The notes under the pieces were generated by a model, which saw only the letters and a program-made list of their open reading frames with translations, did no database searches and was not told the DNA's origin. The position numbers and the translations under genes are program-made. Below are positions 1 through 11,880 of a stretch of DNA of 53,201 nt, in pieces (positions within the stretch are counted from its first letter, which is position 1; the number at the start of each line of letters is the position of its first letter). Location: assembly GCA_015680685.1 (NCBI GenBank), contig MNCI01038307.1, positions 23,708 through 76,908 of the forward strand, read 5' to 3'. The stretch is from Gnetum montanum (lineage: Eukaryota; Streptophyta; Gnetopsida; Gnetales; Gnetaceae).

Positions 1-71
1 GTTTAATGATTGTCTAACTTGGTTTATTTTGTATACTCTTAGCTACAACTTATGTATATTGATTTATATGT

Positions 72-175
72 TGAACAATGAGGTGTTAGCTTAGTAGTAA
101 AACTCTTGATTTGAAAGCTTCAACCATAGGTTTGATTCTAGTGGGAAATGCTGAGTTCTATAACTTACAAAATAG
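72..175 (+). repeat. tRNA-derived SINE-like element, copy 1
   Basis: An A-box-like TAGCTTAGTAG at 87-97 is followed 42 bases later by a B-box-like GGTTTGATTC at 129-138, the spacing of an RNA polymerase III type 2 promoter in a tRNA-related head. A second copy at about 400-540 shares the upstream AACAATGAG and the whole segment between the boxes, so this is a dispersed repeat and not a tRNA gene. No cloverleaf closes and the 3' end is uncertain. The link to plant SINEs is inference from the boxes. Confidence 0.5.
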
Positions 176-399
176 GATGTTATAGATTTCAAGTTAGGAG
201 ACTACCAAAATAAACTAACACCATACCTACATAGTACTGCATTATATAATTTTAGTGAATTTTTAAAATGGTCCACACATCTTTTATAGTCACATTGTCT
301 ACCTCATGTTATACTACTATACGTTAATCAAACCTAAGGTTTGCAAACCACATGCTATGTTTTAACTAAAATGTATATACTAAAATATATGGCTAGATA

Positions 400-540
400 C
401 TAACAATGAGTTGTTAGCCTAGTGGTATGGGTCTTGGTCTAGTAACCTGAGGTCATAGGTTTGATTTTATAAACTTCTATATATCGTAGAGTGTACCTCT
501 ATTTCAATTTTTTACAATTTTGACACCCTCCACTTATAAT
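400..540 (+). repeat. tRNA-derived SINE-like element, copy 2
   Basis: This copy has an A-box-like TAGCCTAGTGG at 415-425 and a B-box-like GGTTTGATTT at 458-467, 43 bases apart. It aligns with copy 1 from AACAATGAG through the B box. The A box is closer to the pol III consensus than in copy 1, while the B box has lost its final C. The tail is AT-rich and its end is not defined. Confidence 0.5.
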
Positions 541-1440
541 TAAAAAAATTAGAATTTGAAGTTATCTATTTCTCTAGTTAAAAATTAAACCTCAAAAAGA
601 TAGTGTTGATGCCAACATTACCCATGCTAGGCACGGGGCCATGACTTATTAGTCTAATCACTAGGGAATTGTTTCATGATTTGAATAGGGGTGCTTTTAA
701 TGAGAGGTATCATGCAACCTTTAAATTATTGTTATCCATCAATAGATCCATGAACATCAGTTATCACAAGTTGCAATTGTTTTCATTGTAAATGTGGGTT
801 GTTGATTAAGGCTTTGAAGTAGACTCTATTCTATAGTGTTCTAAATTTGATGTTAGTTTGAGTAGCATCATGCCACCAATGGGCATGCTAGTTTTTAAAT
901 ATTACTCCACATCTATCCAGCAAAACATAGGGTGCATACTATGGCAGTTAGATATTGGTTTCTTGTGCAATCATGCATGAGGTTTTTATAAAATTGATAA
1001 GACTGGAAACTTTTAAATTAATCATGATGAAATGATAAAACATGACATAGTTTATTGCTAATGTTGCATAAACATTTTATAACATTTTGTTGATACAAGT
1101 ATAAGGAAACGTAAACAATGCATTAACACTACAAATTGTTAGCTTGCCCATGAAGGTACAATGTTATTTATTACTATTAATATGCACTTTATAATAATTG
1201 AATTTCTTGGATTATTATATACTTTCCATTAGTGTATTTTTTGATAAACATTCCAAATACTTGATATTTTCAAGGTTCTAAAATTAACACATAAGAGAAA
1301 ATATCGAAACCACTTGCAGTTTTCAGGGTTATACATTATGCTCATAAAAAAAGTTAAAATTTCTTAACCATAAGTTGTGACTAAAATATTAATAATAATA
1401 GCAAAAAATAACCAATTCGCGAGCCCAAAAAATATGACCT
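541..1440. other. AT-rich DNA, no gene seen
   Basis: I see no coding signal, repeat array or RNA gene here. The stretch is low in GC and full of stops in all frames, and may be old, decayed repeat DNA. Confidence 0.5.
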
Positions 1441-2470
1441 GTAAGGGAGATGAATCAATGCAGTGGCTTTGGATTTGAAAATCATGGCAATGGTGGGTGT
1501 AACTGATGTAGTGGTAATTGACAGTAAGAGGTGGCAGCATGGGGTAGTGGCTTACTTGGGCTTGTGGTGGTGGATGTGCTAACATGGGAATTTAAAGGTG
1601 GTGTTTGTAGCGGCCTATAAAGAGGGGATAGAAGCCAGCTCAAAGGGAGAGGAGAGGAGGTCTTTGGGGCTACCAATGGGAGTGGCAGCGTCAATGTCTG
1701 ATGTGTCTACAAGCATCAACGTAGCAATGGTGGTCAACAAGTGTGGCTCGAGCTGCAAGTGGTGGACAACGTGTGGCATGCGGTGACTAGCAATGATAGG
1801 CCAACATGTTAGTTGCACGCAACTGCGACAGAAGATACTACGACAATGTTAGAAGGTTGTCCAAGATATCTTGGCTTCCTCTCTCTCGGCAGTGGCAAAG
1901 ACATTAGGGACTGCAACGGTGGGAGTTGCAATCAACAGTCGGCATGTGCATGGTAGGCATTTAGCTACAAAAGCAGATAATAGCACGCATGAATGGCAGC
2001 TGCAACGGGCAGCATGTCAGAGATTCAAACAACAAGTGTGAACGGAAACAACAAACAGGCACGAGAGAACGATAATGGACAGTGCATGAATAATGGCATA
2101 TGTGTCTACAAGCAGTGCACATTGGAGGTGCGAATGGTAGCGGACGACACGTGAAATGTCCACAAGTCAGCGACAACAGTGTCTGCATGTCAGCGATGAT
2201 CGATAACGCGTTACAAGTGGCATGGCCATGAACTATGATAGCAACGTTGTAGGTGGTGGTTAGCGACGGTCTACAATAGTTTTGATAGTGGCATCAGCAA
2301 AGGTCAGTGGCACAGATGGTCAACGATGTTTGATAGTAGACGACAACGACAGCAACCAGCGAATGGCGTCAATAGGAGCTGACACATTGCAGAAAAGGCT
2401 ACACACGTCAGCAACAACGATAGCAACAGGACATAGCAGTGATGGCGAATGACAATGAACAATGAAAGAA
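1440..2470. other. GC-richer, CA/TG-rich degenerate region
   Basis: Base composition changes sharply from the AT-rich surroundings. The stretch is dominated by short words such as GCAACG, AGCGACAA, GTGGTGG and GCATGTCAG without an exact period. Short open frames exist on both strands, but they are low-complexity (Pro/Leu/Ser or His-rich) and show no domain. It reads as a degenerate minisatellite-like or old retroelement noncoding segment. Confidence 0.4.
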
Positions 2471-2934
2471 AAACAATAAGGGGTAGGACCCTATTTAATC
2501 ATTTAACGTCATGTAGCTTTCTTTAGTAAGAGTATTCTTGGTTTCGTACCCATATGGAAGGTGTCTTAGGCGATAGTCTCCTTATATGAGTTTTTTCAAG
2601 TGCACCCAAAATTTACCCATCAACATATAGCATTTATCCAACTACAACAATAAATATTTTGCTTAAAAACATAATACAAAATAGTAGATCTATGTTTTAA
2701 GAAAGATTAACAAGCTAAAAGAAATCTAATGAATCTACTCCAACCATTTTTAACCTCTGTAATCTCCTCATGGAGCATACATAGACATCATTATAGTTTG
2801 AAACTTAAAGTTCTATAAGTTTCATGACCTAAAGAAAATATTATTTTAATTTCGAATGCTATCGATTTAAGGCATTATGATTGTAGCTTTAGACAATGCA
2901 AGAATCGTACATGCCTTGTATTCTTGACTGAAAT
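2471..2934. other. Left flank of element D, no gene seen
   Basis: This is AT-rich sequence with no recognisable feature. It ends at the TGTAAC start of the D LTR. The five bases before that, GAAAT (2930-2934), would be the D target duplication, but the partner lies outside the window. Confidence 0.4.
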
Positions 2935-3292
2935 TGTAACACCCCACCCTCGCTTAGGATAGGGTGATGCCTAGGATTAAGTAATATTAGCACGAAAGCA
3001 TGATAACTAAAACACGAAAGCATGATAACTAGAACACAGAATATAGGATAATAAGAAAGGTCAAACAATACCGAACTTTTCTCCCATACCAAAAACTCAA
3101 CATGCATATCACATTATAAAAATGCATGTCTCTACATAAAGCAAACTATACATTGCTATGCTAAAATACAAAAAACACATAAACCTCATCATTGTATGTA
3201 GAAGAGTATAGAGAGTTTCATACAAGGATATCTAGTCCACACTACTGTACATAAGAATATATAGTAACCAAGAACTAAAGGATTTTCCCCCT
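2935..3292 (-). repeat. Element D 3' LTR, left fragment
   Basis: The segment starts TGTAACACCCC on the plus strand, which read in sense is an LTR end of the GGGGTGTTACA type common in Tekay/Del elements. It runs into the CCCCT duplication created by C. The remainder of this LTR resumes at 46743. Joining the two pieces gives about 2.7 kb, long but plausible for this lineage. Membership in D's LTR is inferred from termini and position because no second D LTR is in view. Confidence 0.6.
3288..3292. repeat. Target-site duplication of C, left (CCCCT)
   Basis: CCCCT directly precedes the left LTR of C and is repeated exactly at 46743-46747 after the right LTR. A 5-bp duplication is the normal Ty3/gypsy integrase signature. 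Confidence 0.8.
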
Positions 3293-4152
3293 TGATGAGT
3301 GGCGAGGTACCTCTACACTCAACCATATGAATACGAGCATAGCACACGTGATCCGGTTCAACTCTGTAGACTAGGTTCCTACACGCCTCATGGAATACTT
3401 AGGGTTAATCATTCATTGTCTTCCTAGACTTACTCGTAGTTGTTATGGTGTATGGTTAAGTAAGTCTGAGGTATATGATTTTTATAGCTTTTCGGTTTTA
3501 TCTCTTATGTTATTGAGGTGAAGGGTGAAGAGACTAATTAACTAACTCTAATTAACTAACTAAGCCTTAATTAACCTAGTGTCAGCATCCGTTTCCACTT
3601 ATCGTTCACACCCTGAACTGATGCAACCTTGGTTACCAAACACTAGTCATTGTTGGGATCACCAAGCATAACGCACGTGCTTGAAGTGGTCGTACTAAGG
3701 CACTTAACTACGAGAGAAGGGTTGAGAAAGATTTAATAACTAATAAAGCATTAAATGATGAATAATAAATAACAGTAAATAAAAGTTCTATTTAGCCTAT
3801 TCCATGCATTACAAGGTTTATCCAAGAAGTTCGTCTTTATTGCCGTACACAAATTTGTGTTTAGGTACAATGTTTGCTTGAATAAAGATCCGTTCACTTT
3901 GGAGTTCCTACTGCAGGAACATGGAAAATAATCTATCTCTAAAGGGGAAAAACTGCCAGAGTTTCACTACGGTCTAAGCCTAGGATGGAAAACAAGGGAG
4001 AGCCACCTCTTATTTATAGATATGACGGTGCACTGCAATATCGCGTATGTGATATCGTGGGGGACGACGCGATATTGCATGGGATGTGATATCGCGGTGG
4101 ATGTAATATCGCATATGCAATATCAAGGCCCATGAGATATTGCATCCCATCA
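3293..4152 (-). repeat. Element C 3' LTR (left copy, 860 bp)
   Basis: It begins TGATGAGTGG and ends CATCCCATCA, so it is TG...CA bounded, and aligns throughout with 45869-46742. A hand count over about the first 355 aligned bases gives roughly 35 differences, mostly transitions. The end next to the internal DNA (about 4030-4152) is packed with GATATC-centred palindromes. Confidence 0.85.
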
Positions 4153-5048
4153 TACCTCCATGACTAAATGAAAACTCGTGCTTGAGTTCCTTACAATAAT
4201 ATTGGGAAGGTATGGGATTATTGACTCAAATGGAACTAATGGGATGACATGTGAACAGATCATCATTACAAGACACAACAAAACTGGTGTTCATGATAAC
4301 AAGAGTGAACACCTTATTACATTGACATCAAGCCTTAGTTGGTAGCTGAGAAAGAGAGAGAGAGAAAGAAATGTTGTTGCTACCAATGCCAAGATTGCGC
4401 CTTTCATTGTTCATTCGTAAGCGCACCATCGATCTCATTCCTTGCATAGTTGTTTCAGCATCACTCCATTCCAAGTGTTCCCTGTAGATCCAATCCATTG
4501 TTGTATGATTGCCATTTGCACACACAACACAGTCTTATATTAGCAAGGGTAAATGAATCACAATGCAATTGATACCTTGCTTTGGTGTAAGTCCATTATC
4601 TGAGTTTTGGTATGGCTGATACGGATCTAGAGATATAATAATGATCACTACTGAAGGTTTAGGGGTTAGGAGAAAATCGAAAAAATTGGGCCCCGTACCT
4701 CCATGACTAATCACGAAGCTCCGGTAGTGATAGAATGAAGAAAGAATAAGAACAAAAAGATGGAGAAAAAGAGACAACTAGGACATCGATGAAATGGATG
4801 TCAAGATGGAAATGAACAAAATAAAATGGATTGCAAGAATGTTAGGGAAAAGAAATTAACTGGTGCACCAAATAGGAATGGTAGTGGGTCCTCCCCAAAG
4901 TAGGCTCATGCCCTTAATGCCCTGACAAACCCACATTCAAAGAGTTTGTAGGCTCTAGGAATGTCATTTGGAACAAGAGTTAAAGTCTTAACCACAAGAA
5001 TTTACCTAAAAGAAAACAATGCGTCAACCAAAATATACACTAATGATA
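4153..5048 (-). other. Element C internal 3' region, noncoding
   Basis: This is C sequence between its 3' LTR and the A insertion. No domain is recognisable. A TACCTCCATGACTA word next to the LTR (4153-4166) recurs at about 4697 beside a GGGCCCC run; its complement TAGTCATGGAGGTA is a weak candidate polypurine tract. A short GA microsatellite lies near 4350. Short open frames show no family resemblance. Confidence 0.5.
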
Positions 5049-5053
5049 CAACC
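5049..5053. repeat. Target-site duplication of A, left (CAACC)
   Basis: CAACC precedes the left LTR of A and is repeated exactly at 41318-41322 after its right LTR, 36 kb away. This shows the outer LTR pair belongs to one insertion that was later split by B. Confidence 0.85.
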
Positions 5054-6504
5054 TGTACTGTCCAAAATCGTCGGTCTCTGGTTGGAATGAAATAGAAACC
5101 AGGAGATCCCCAGATAAGCACAGAAGACCCTAGCTTTGCTTGAGGGCAAGCTAGAATAAACAAAGGTAGAGTATCTTGAGTGGTCTGCACGCAGATCAGG
5201 CAAGGATTTCCCCAAGTGTACACCGATATACCGTACACTGGGTTATATGTAAACAACATAAGTAATGTAGAGCCAAGCATAAACGTGTAGGAATGTAAAC
5301 AATAAGTATATAAGAAACGAACGAAAAACTGTAACAAATCTTAGCAAAGAATGTGGCAATATTATTGCAAAATAGAAGTTACAATGCACTGGTCTTAACG
5401 CAGTTTTGGATCTGACACAAGGCAGATGGAAAGCTCCGGTAGATGCAGTGGGATGACAGTTTACTGAATTCAGTGGCTGTAAGCACAGCATAAAGGCTGT
5501 ATGTTTAGCGTGCAGGGTTGAAGTCTAGCGTATAGGATGTAGGAGTCAAGATTTGCTTAGTGTGGTTTTGCCTCCAATTTTTACCAAAATGCTCTTCAAT
5601 TTTTCGAACCCGGATCTAGTCAAAAATTGGGATTTTTATATGGGTTTTGACGTTAGACTCGGGTCTGAGAGGGAATGATTGGCTGTGGAGTGCTGGACTC
5701 TCGAGTCGGGTGACATGTGGCACATTGACCGAGTGTGAAAGAATGAAACTTGACAAGTGTACAGCATGTTGTACGCCAGCGTACAGTGCTGGACGTCGGC
5801 GTATACACGCTTGGTGTGTGAACCTGGCATACAGGCTTGACTGAAATAACAGAAGTCATGAGAATGCTGTAGTCGGATGTTCAGCTCGGGTCACCGTGAT
5901 CTGACATAGTTTTGGAGATCTTTTGATTAGTATACGTTGTGCCACATACTTGGCGTACACACTATTTATATGCTGGGCGTATACGCTGGGCGTGCAGGAT
6001 GCTCATATACGATGGGCATAGACGCTGGGCGTGTAGGATGCTCATATACACTAGGCATACACATCATAGTGCCTGATGTCGAGCCCAAAAATTTGATTTT
6101 ATGGAGCCTGTGATGTTTCCTGCCAATTGCCTTGTTCCTGTGAGTTGATGCATTACTCTAAAGTGCCGTTTCCATGCCATTTTTGGAATTCCATGTTGGG
6201 CGTATACATCGGTGCTGGGCGTACATGTGAAGCGTGTACGCTGGGCGTGTACGTTGGGCATATACGCTGGGTGTATATGCTGCATACTTGGTGAAAACTA
6301 AGTATCTTGAACTCCGAAGTTGCGATGTTTGATGCCAGATGTTGACGTGGTCGCCAGTGAATTCCAGGGTACCGTTTCTCGTTGAGTTCGACTCTTTTTG
6401 AAGCTGTTTGTGGGGCCCTCAAGCTTCGGTCATGGTGAGGAACATCATGACTTAGCTTGACTCTTATTGGAGAAGTACTAAGCTCAAAATTTTGTGGTGT
6501 TTCA
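5054..6504 (-). repeat. Element A 3' LTR (LTR1, 1451 bp)
   Basis: It begins TGTACTGTCC and ends TTTGTGGTGTTTCA. It pairs with 39918-41317: both share family variants absent from the B LTRs, such as AGTATATAAGAAACAAAC-type sequence near 5303, and they are flanked by the same CAACC. A hand count in the 290 bases after the TATA box gives about 26 differences. Two blocks (about 5975-6060 and 6196-6275) repeat TACGCTGGGCGTA-like words. Confidence 0.9.
5633..5640 (-). promoter_or_regulatory. LTR TATA box (element A, LTR1)
   Basis: The plus-strand TTTTTATA reads TATAAAAA in the sense direction. The same position is TATAAAAA in all four LTRs of the family (18697, 35611, 40441), which supports a core promoter for the minus-strand transcript. 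Confidence 0.6.
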
Positions 6505-6519
6505 TTGCCCCCTCTTTGT
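6505..6519 (-). other. Polypurine tract of element A
   Basis: In sense the DNA just before the 3' LTR reads CAAAGAGGGGGCAA, a purine run ending at the LTR's TGAAACACC start. The same site in B is CAAAGAGGGACCAA. This is the expected primer position for plus-strand DNA synthesis. Confidence 0.75.
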
Positions 6520-8005
6520 TGACGCTTAGAGGAATTGACCCGAGAAGTGTCGACAAAGAAGTGCAAAACACCACAAGCAACTTAGTAGCAGTGTCCTTCG
6601 ACACTTGGCCAAATATCATCACACCATGTTCAGTAGTACATGGGATTGGAAAAATGATGTTTGTAGCTAGATGGGGAAATGGAAATTGTGGGGATTGGGA
6701 ACTGATTCAGGGACTTGCGCGGTAGAGGAGATGTTCTGGTATGTATGCGGGTCATGTTGATCCTTGTTAATAGCTATGGCTTAGCTATTTTTTAGCAGAA
6801 TTAGGATCAAAACATGATGTGTACGTCCTTTGGTGGTACAAGACCCTTGTTCGGGGCTTAAAAGGTCTTGTTGACGCAACCAAAGCCACGCAATGATGTG
6901 TTGTGTTCTTTAGAGGAACAGGGCCTTTGCTTAGCATTTAAAGAAAACCTGTTGACGGAGAGCCAGAGCCATGTAACAAGATGTTACGTGAGTTTTTTTT
7001 GTGACAAAAGAATTTTCTTTTAAGATGGCTGTCTTCCAGCCAAGGGCTTATATGGGAAGGGCCCCCATTTTTTTTAGCAAAGAATGTGGCATCTGGTGGG
7101 TTGCAACTGTTTATGGCATTGCAGTGTGCCACAGTGTGTTCAACGTTTAAGGCTGTGTTGGGTGCATCCAGGATGTAACTGAGTAGAATATGTGGAGGGA
7201 TAGGTGGGATATGTAACGATGAATGTACTAATGAATGGCTTGATTAGTCTTGTCATGTGTGTTATGAACAATGTCTTACTTTGCTGTTGTAGCGAAATGC
7301 ATTCTTGTACAGATACTTTTGAGTGTCATCCTGCAAACATAAATCCAAGAAGACAAGAAAACCATGTGTGAGTAAGTAAGCTTAGACTTGAATAGCTACT
7401 GATGAAGCAAATTCGTCGGATGAGATTGCAGGCATTGTATATGAATGGCAGCCCTGTTATTAGGATCAGTTGATGACGAGCGAGGCAATGGTGTTGATGA
7501 AGTTCGAATGCAGCTGCGGACTGGGAGATTAGAGATGAAGTGGCCAGTTTATAGTCATAGCGGACTATCATGGGTTAGTTTTATGTCATGACCCATTGGA
7601 CATTGCCCGTTTAGCGTCGTGGTGGATGATACATTGCTAGTTTCGAGTCTTGGCGGATCATGAAGAGGCAAACCAGTTTATATTCTTAGCGGACTCTGGC
7701 GAATGAGACTGTGGCAGTTTAATTTCATACTAGACGGGTGCTAGTTTATTATCATTGTGGAAATTCTATGGTATCAGTTTATCGTCATGATGCCAGGATG
7801 AGCTGTGGTATCAGTTTACCGTCATGATGCCAGACGAGCTGTGGTATCAATTTACTGTCATGATGCTAGGACGAGCTGTGGTATCAGTTTACCATCATGA
7901 TGCCAGGATGAGCTGTGGTATCAATTTACCATCATGATGCCAGGACGAGCTGTGGTATCAGTTTACTATCATGATGTCAGGACGTACACGTACTTGAATC
8001 CGTGC
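6520..8005 (-). other. Element A 3' untranslated region with AGTTTA-type array
   Basis: This noncoding DNA between the pol stop and the polypurine tract matches 19607-21032 in B. From about 7530 it carries spaced AGTTTA-plus-GTCAT words, becoming a clear tandem array at about 7765-7985: roughly six units of about 37 bases built on GTGGTATCAGTTTACC, GTCATGATGCC and AGGACGAGCT. No open frame shows domain similarity. Confidence 0.65.
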
Positions 8006-11000
8006 TCAAACGTGGAATGGCTTCAAGAACATATGGTTGGTCAGATTTGCAAGCTTGTTCCCTTCCATGTCAGCTAGTTTGAATGCTTCGTTGTTGTAAA
8101 CTTTGGTGACCAAGTAAGGCCCTTTCCAATTAGCTGAGAATTTGTCTGGGTGGTCCCGAATAGCTTTGAGTACAAGGTCACCTTTCTTGATAGGGTGCTT
8201 ATGAACATCGTGTCGATGGCATTGTCACTGTTGTTTTTGATACCACTCAATCTGATCGAGCATACGTATACGTTCCTCCTCCACCAAGTCCAAGTCAATA
8301 ATGCGTAGGTCATTATTTTACCCTTCGTCGAGGAGTCCGGAGAGTGTAATCCTTAATGACGGTACCTGCAACTCCAAGGGTAAAACAACTTTTAAGCCGT
8401 AAACAAGACTATATGGTGTTTTACCTGTGGACATCCGATGCGTAGTACGATAAGCCCACAGTGCGTATGCCAGCTATTCATGCCATTTTTTCTTACTTTG
8501 GGTAAGCATCTTTTTAAGTACTGTAATGATGATTTTATTTGTGGCTAGTACAGGGAGGAGAAGGAATGTTTGATCCCTAGGCTTTCACAAAAAGTTCTGG
8601 TTTCTACACTGCTGAATTGTGGCCCGTTATCAGTAATGATGGTCATGGGGATGCTGAAACGGGTCACAATGTGTTCGAGGATGAAGTTGCATATGTCTTT
8701 GGATGTGGTTTTTCTAAGGGGAATAGCTTCTACCCACTTCATGAAATATTCTGTCTCAGTTATGATGAAACTATGCTTTGCAGAAGATGATGGTGTTATT
8801 GGCCCGATAAGGTCTAGCCCCCACTTTTGGAAGGGCCAAGTCAATTGTGCTGTATGCAACTCATTTGGTGGAACATGTATCTGATTGCTATGTTTTTGAC
8901 AGACACTGCACATTTTGGCCTTAGAGAGACAGTCATACTCCATGTGTGGCCAGTAATAGCCCAAACGTCTTATTTTCATTGCCATTGCTTTAGGTGCGAT
9001 ATGCCCTCCGCATAATCCATCATGTACTTGCTCAATGATGGTTTGGGCATCAGTGTTACTGACGCATTTTAACTGTATGCCTTCGTAGGATCAACAACAC
9101 AACGTGTCCCCTACCAGTGCATATTGTCGGGAGCATTTTCGTACTACGTCTTTTTGTGCATTCGTTAGGTGTTGCGGTGTTTCACCATGTAGAAGGTACT
9201 CTTTTATGTCATCATATCATTCTATTGCGTGTGTTGTACTAACAGATGCAATCAGTAATTCATCGAGAGTATCAATTATTGGTTTAGCACAACTGATTAT
9301 GGAGCTTGGCAACATATGGAACGTATTTGGGGATATGTTTAGAGCTAGCGTGGCAAGTGCATCTGCGATGGTATTATCATTTCTGGAAACATGTTGCACG
9401 TCCATACTTTCGAATTATTTTAGTAAGTGTTTAGCTAAGTCACAGTACGGTTGTAAATGTTGCGCTTTACATGTATAAACGTCTGTGACCTAGTTCAAAA
9501 CTAGTTGTGAGTCCCCTCTAACCACGAGTCATGTGATGTTGGAGGCTAGTGCTGCCATAAGGCCCCTAAGGAGACCCTCATATTCTGCTATGTTTTTGGT
9601 ACAGTGAAAGTTGAAGCGGTAAGCAAAGGGTCGGACCTCCCCGAAGGGGTAGGTGATGATGGCTGCAACACTTTCCCCTCAAGAGGTGGATGCTCCATCA
9701 AAGTTCAACACAGCTTCGTATTCATCTAGAACTATGTCTATCGCGCTCACATTTTCATCTGGAAACTCTAGCTCTATCATTGCTTGGTCATGCATTGGTG
9801 ATGTAGTCAGTTGGTTTGCTATGCCTTGACCCTTGATCGATGCCTGCGCTATGTAATGTAAGTCGAATTTGGCTATTATGGCTTTCCAACGTGCTGTTCT
9901 ACTTGACTCATAAATGTTACTGGTGATGGCCCTGAGCACATTGTCTTTACAGATTATATTGGCTTGGTTATGGAAGAGGTAATGTCGCCATTTCTTTAAG
10001 GAAAAGACAAGGGCTAAACATGACTTCTCCACCTCGCTATACTTCTTTTCGTGCGCCACTAATGCATGGCTCAAATAATAGACAGGGACTTCAGTTCCAT
10101 CGTCCTTTTTTTGGTAGAGCATGATAGCGATGGATGAATCCGACTTGGTGAGATAGATATAGAAGGGTTTATTGTTCTGTGGAGGGTACACTACTGGTAG
10201 CTAAGCCAGTGCTGTTTTAATGTGGTCAAAGGCTTCCTAGCACTGTGGAGTCCATTCAAAATGGACATTCTTTTGTAGCAAGTGGTTCATGGGTTTCAAC
10301 TTGTTTGTCAGTTTTTCTATGAAACGCCTGATGAACTGTAGTCTATCTTGTAAACCCTGGAGTTTGGTAAGGTTGCTCGGTGGTTTTAGGTTGATGACAA
10401 CTTTGACCTTATCTGGATCCACTCATATTCCTGTTTTTGACACTACAAAGCCTAACATTTTATCCATTTTTACTCCAAAAACACATTTCTTTGGGTTATG
10501 CCTAAGTTCATATTTTAAGCAACATTTCAGGACCAAATCTAAATCTTGGATGTGTTGCTCAGGTGTTTTTTATTTAATTGTGATGTCATCTACGTAATCG
10601 TTGAGTGAATGAAGTATGTAATCACTAAAAATAAACGTCATTGCCCTTTGATATGTGGCCCCAGCGTTCTTGAGATCGAATGACATCATCGTATAACAAA
10701 ATGTCCCCCATGATGTCATAAAGGTAGTATAGAGTTGGTGTTCTGGGTTAATATGTATCTGGTTATAGCCTGAGAAGCCATCCATAAAAGATAGGAAGGC
10801 ATGCCGAGTTGTTGAGTCAACAAGTTGATCAGTGTTGGGTAGGGGAAAATCATCTTTTATGGTCGCAATGTTGAGGTCTCGGAAGTCAATGCATAGGCAA
10901 ATGCTTCCATTCTTCTTCGAGACAATGACCATGTTGGATACCCAGTCAGCGTAATCAACAGCCCGAATGAAACCTGCCTGATAGAGTTTGGTTATCTCGT

Positions 11001-11468
11001 TGTGAACTGCCAACGCTACCTCTGGTTTAACCCTTCTTGCCTTTTATTTCACTGGCCTTAATTTTTGATCAAGTATAATATTATGCTGGACGATTCGAGG
11101 ATCTAACCCAGGCCTATCAGTGTAAGATCAGGCGAATGCTTTTATGTTGTTTCGGAGCACATGTTCTATGTCTTTGGCCAGTTGAGGTTGCAATGGTGTG
11201 CTCAATTTTAGTACCTTAGCTTCACCATCAGACATAGCAATGAGGGTTTCAGTTAAAGGGTCTTCAGTAATGTTATCAGCTTCTATGTCGAGGGATTTCT
11301 TCATACCTTCGTAGCTATCTAATGTTTGTTGCGTTGAGGCTACGACTGTGTCGTCTGTTGATGGGCTTAAGTTGATGAAATTTACGTTGATTTCTCTCGT
11401 GATCTTTCCATATGGTCCGTTAATGGTTAATGGTGCAAATAGATGTTGTTGACCCATCGGGCTTGCTT
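8006..11468 (-). pseudogene. pol: Element A pol: RT, RNase H, archaeal-type RNase H, integrase (decayed)
   Basis: Read from 11468 downwards. A pre-RT linker is followed by RT with LCIDFRDLN, a FMDGFSGYNQI block and the catalytic YVDD near 10585-10600. Next comes a connection RNase H (about 9680-10190, YLSHALVAHEKKYSEVEKSCLAL), then a second RNase H of archaeal type (about 9240-9720) with FDGAS, AEYEGL, RGDSQL and DALATLA. Integrase (about 8010-9100) has GLDLIGPI and TDNGPQFSS core motifs. Several stops and frameshifts interrupt it, and the stop after LKPFHV is at 8006-8008. The dual RNase H is the Tat hallmark. The copy is non-functional, but its motif residues are largely intact. Confidence 0.9.
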
Positions 11469-11492
11469 CTGCCAATAAACAGAGGGCAGAGT
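11469..11492 (-). other. Conserved 3' splice site at the RT end of the PR-RT spacer (element A)
   Basis: In sense the DNA reads CTGCCCTCTGTTTATTGGCAG and then enters the pre-RT frame. A pyrimidine tract followed by CAG makes a strong plant acceptor. B has the same sequence at 24566-24589. Ogre-type Tat elements are known to carry an intron between protease and RT, so this is the likely acceptor. The matching donor near 17100 is not clear. Confidence 0.55.
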
Positions 11493-11549
11493 AAGCGAGT
11501 AGGGGTTGTTACGGGTTGCCAAGAGACATAAATCAAGTGTACGTATATT

Positions 11550-11632
11550 GTGGTAGTTTATCATCGTGCGTTGACATGTGGCAGTTTAAGGCCTTACCGG
11601 GCCATATGTGGTAGTTTAAGACCAGGCCGTAT
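11550..11632 (+). repeat. AGTTTAAGGCC array, RT-side edge of the antisense cassette (element A)
   Basis: Three spaced words occur (TAGTTTATCATCGTGCG, CAGTTTAAGGCCTTACCGGGCC, TAGTTTAAGACCAGGCC), each followed by a variable TGTG spacer. The corresponding block in B (24650-24895) has about eight units. Related words occur on the other side of the antisense gene at 16825-17060. Confidence 0.65.
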
Positions 11633-11869
11633 GTGTGCGTATCGATGACGTTTAGTTGATGTATGAAGCGAATGGAAGAGTGTGCGCCAAAATGTGCAGT
11701 GTGGGCAACCGAAATCGCCTTGCCAGGGAATATGGTATGTGGTAGTATTTGTCATCTTGGTATTTTATTCTACATTTTCCCGTACTTTGTATTTTAAGTA
11801 ATTTTGATTAAATTAAATAAAAAATAAAAAAGACAATGCAAGGCGGCGGTGGCGGGGTCAACGTGGTGC

Positions 11870-11880
11870 TATATATATAG
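11870..11880 (+). promoter_or_regulatory. TATA box of the antisense gene (element A)
   Basis: TATATATATAG lies 199 bases upstream of the antisense ATG at 12069. The surrounding GTGCTATATATAGCGT context is kept in B at 25111-25125 even though nearby sequence differs. A start site about 30 bases downstream would give a 5' UTR made mostly of GCGTAAGCGTA-like repeats (about 11925-12060). Confidence 0.55.

Noticed and set aside
87-138. A functional tRNA gene
   Set aside because: The boxes are present but no cloverleaf with paired acceptor ends forms, and a second diverged copy lies nearby, which fits a SINE.
6505-8005. Envelope-like gene after integrase
   Set aside because: The interval after pol is noncoding with arrays; no signal peptide or membrane segment in a long frame is seen.
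8570-9478. Plus-strand open frames across integrase and RNase H of A
   Set aside because: They mirror the minus-strand pol codons and have no domain of their own; similar shadows occur at 21625-21954.
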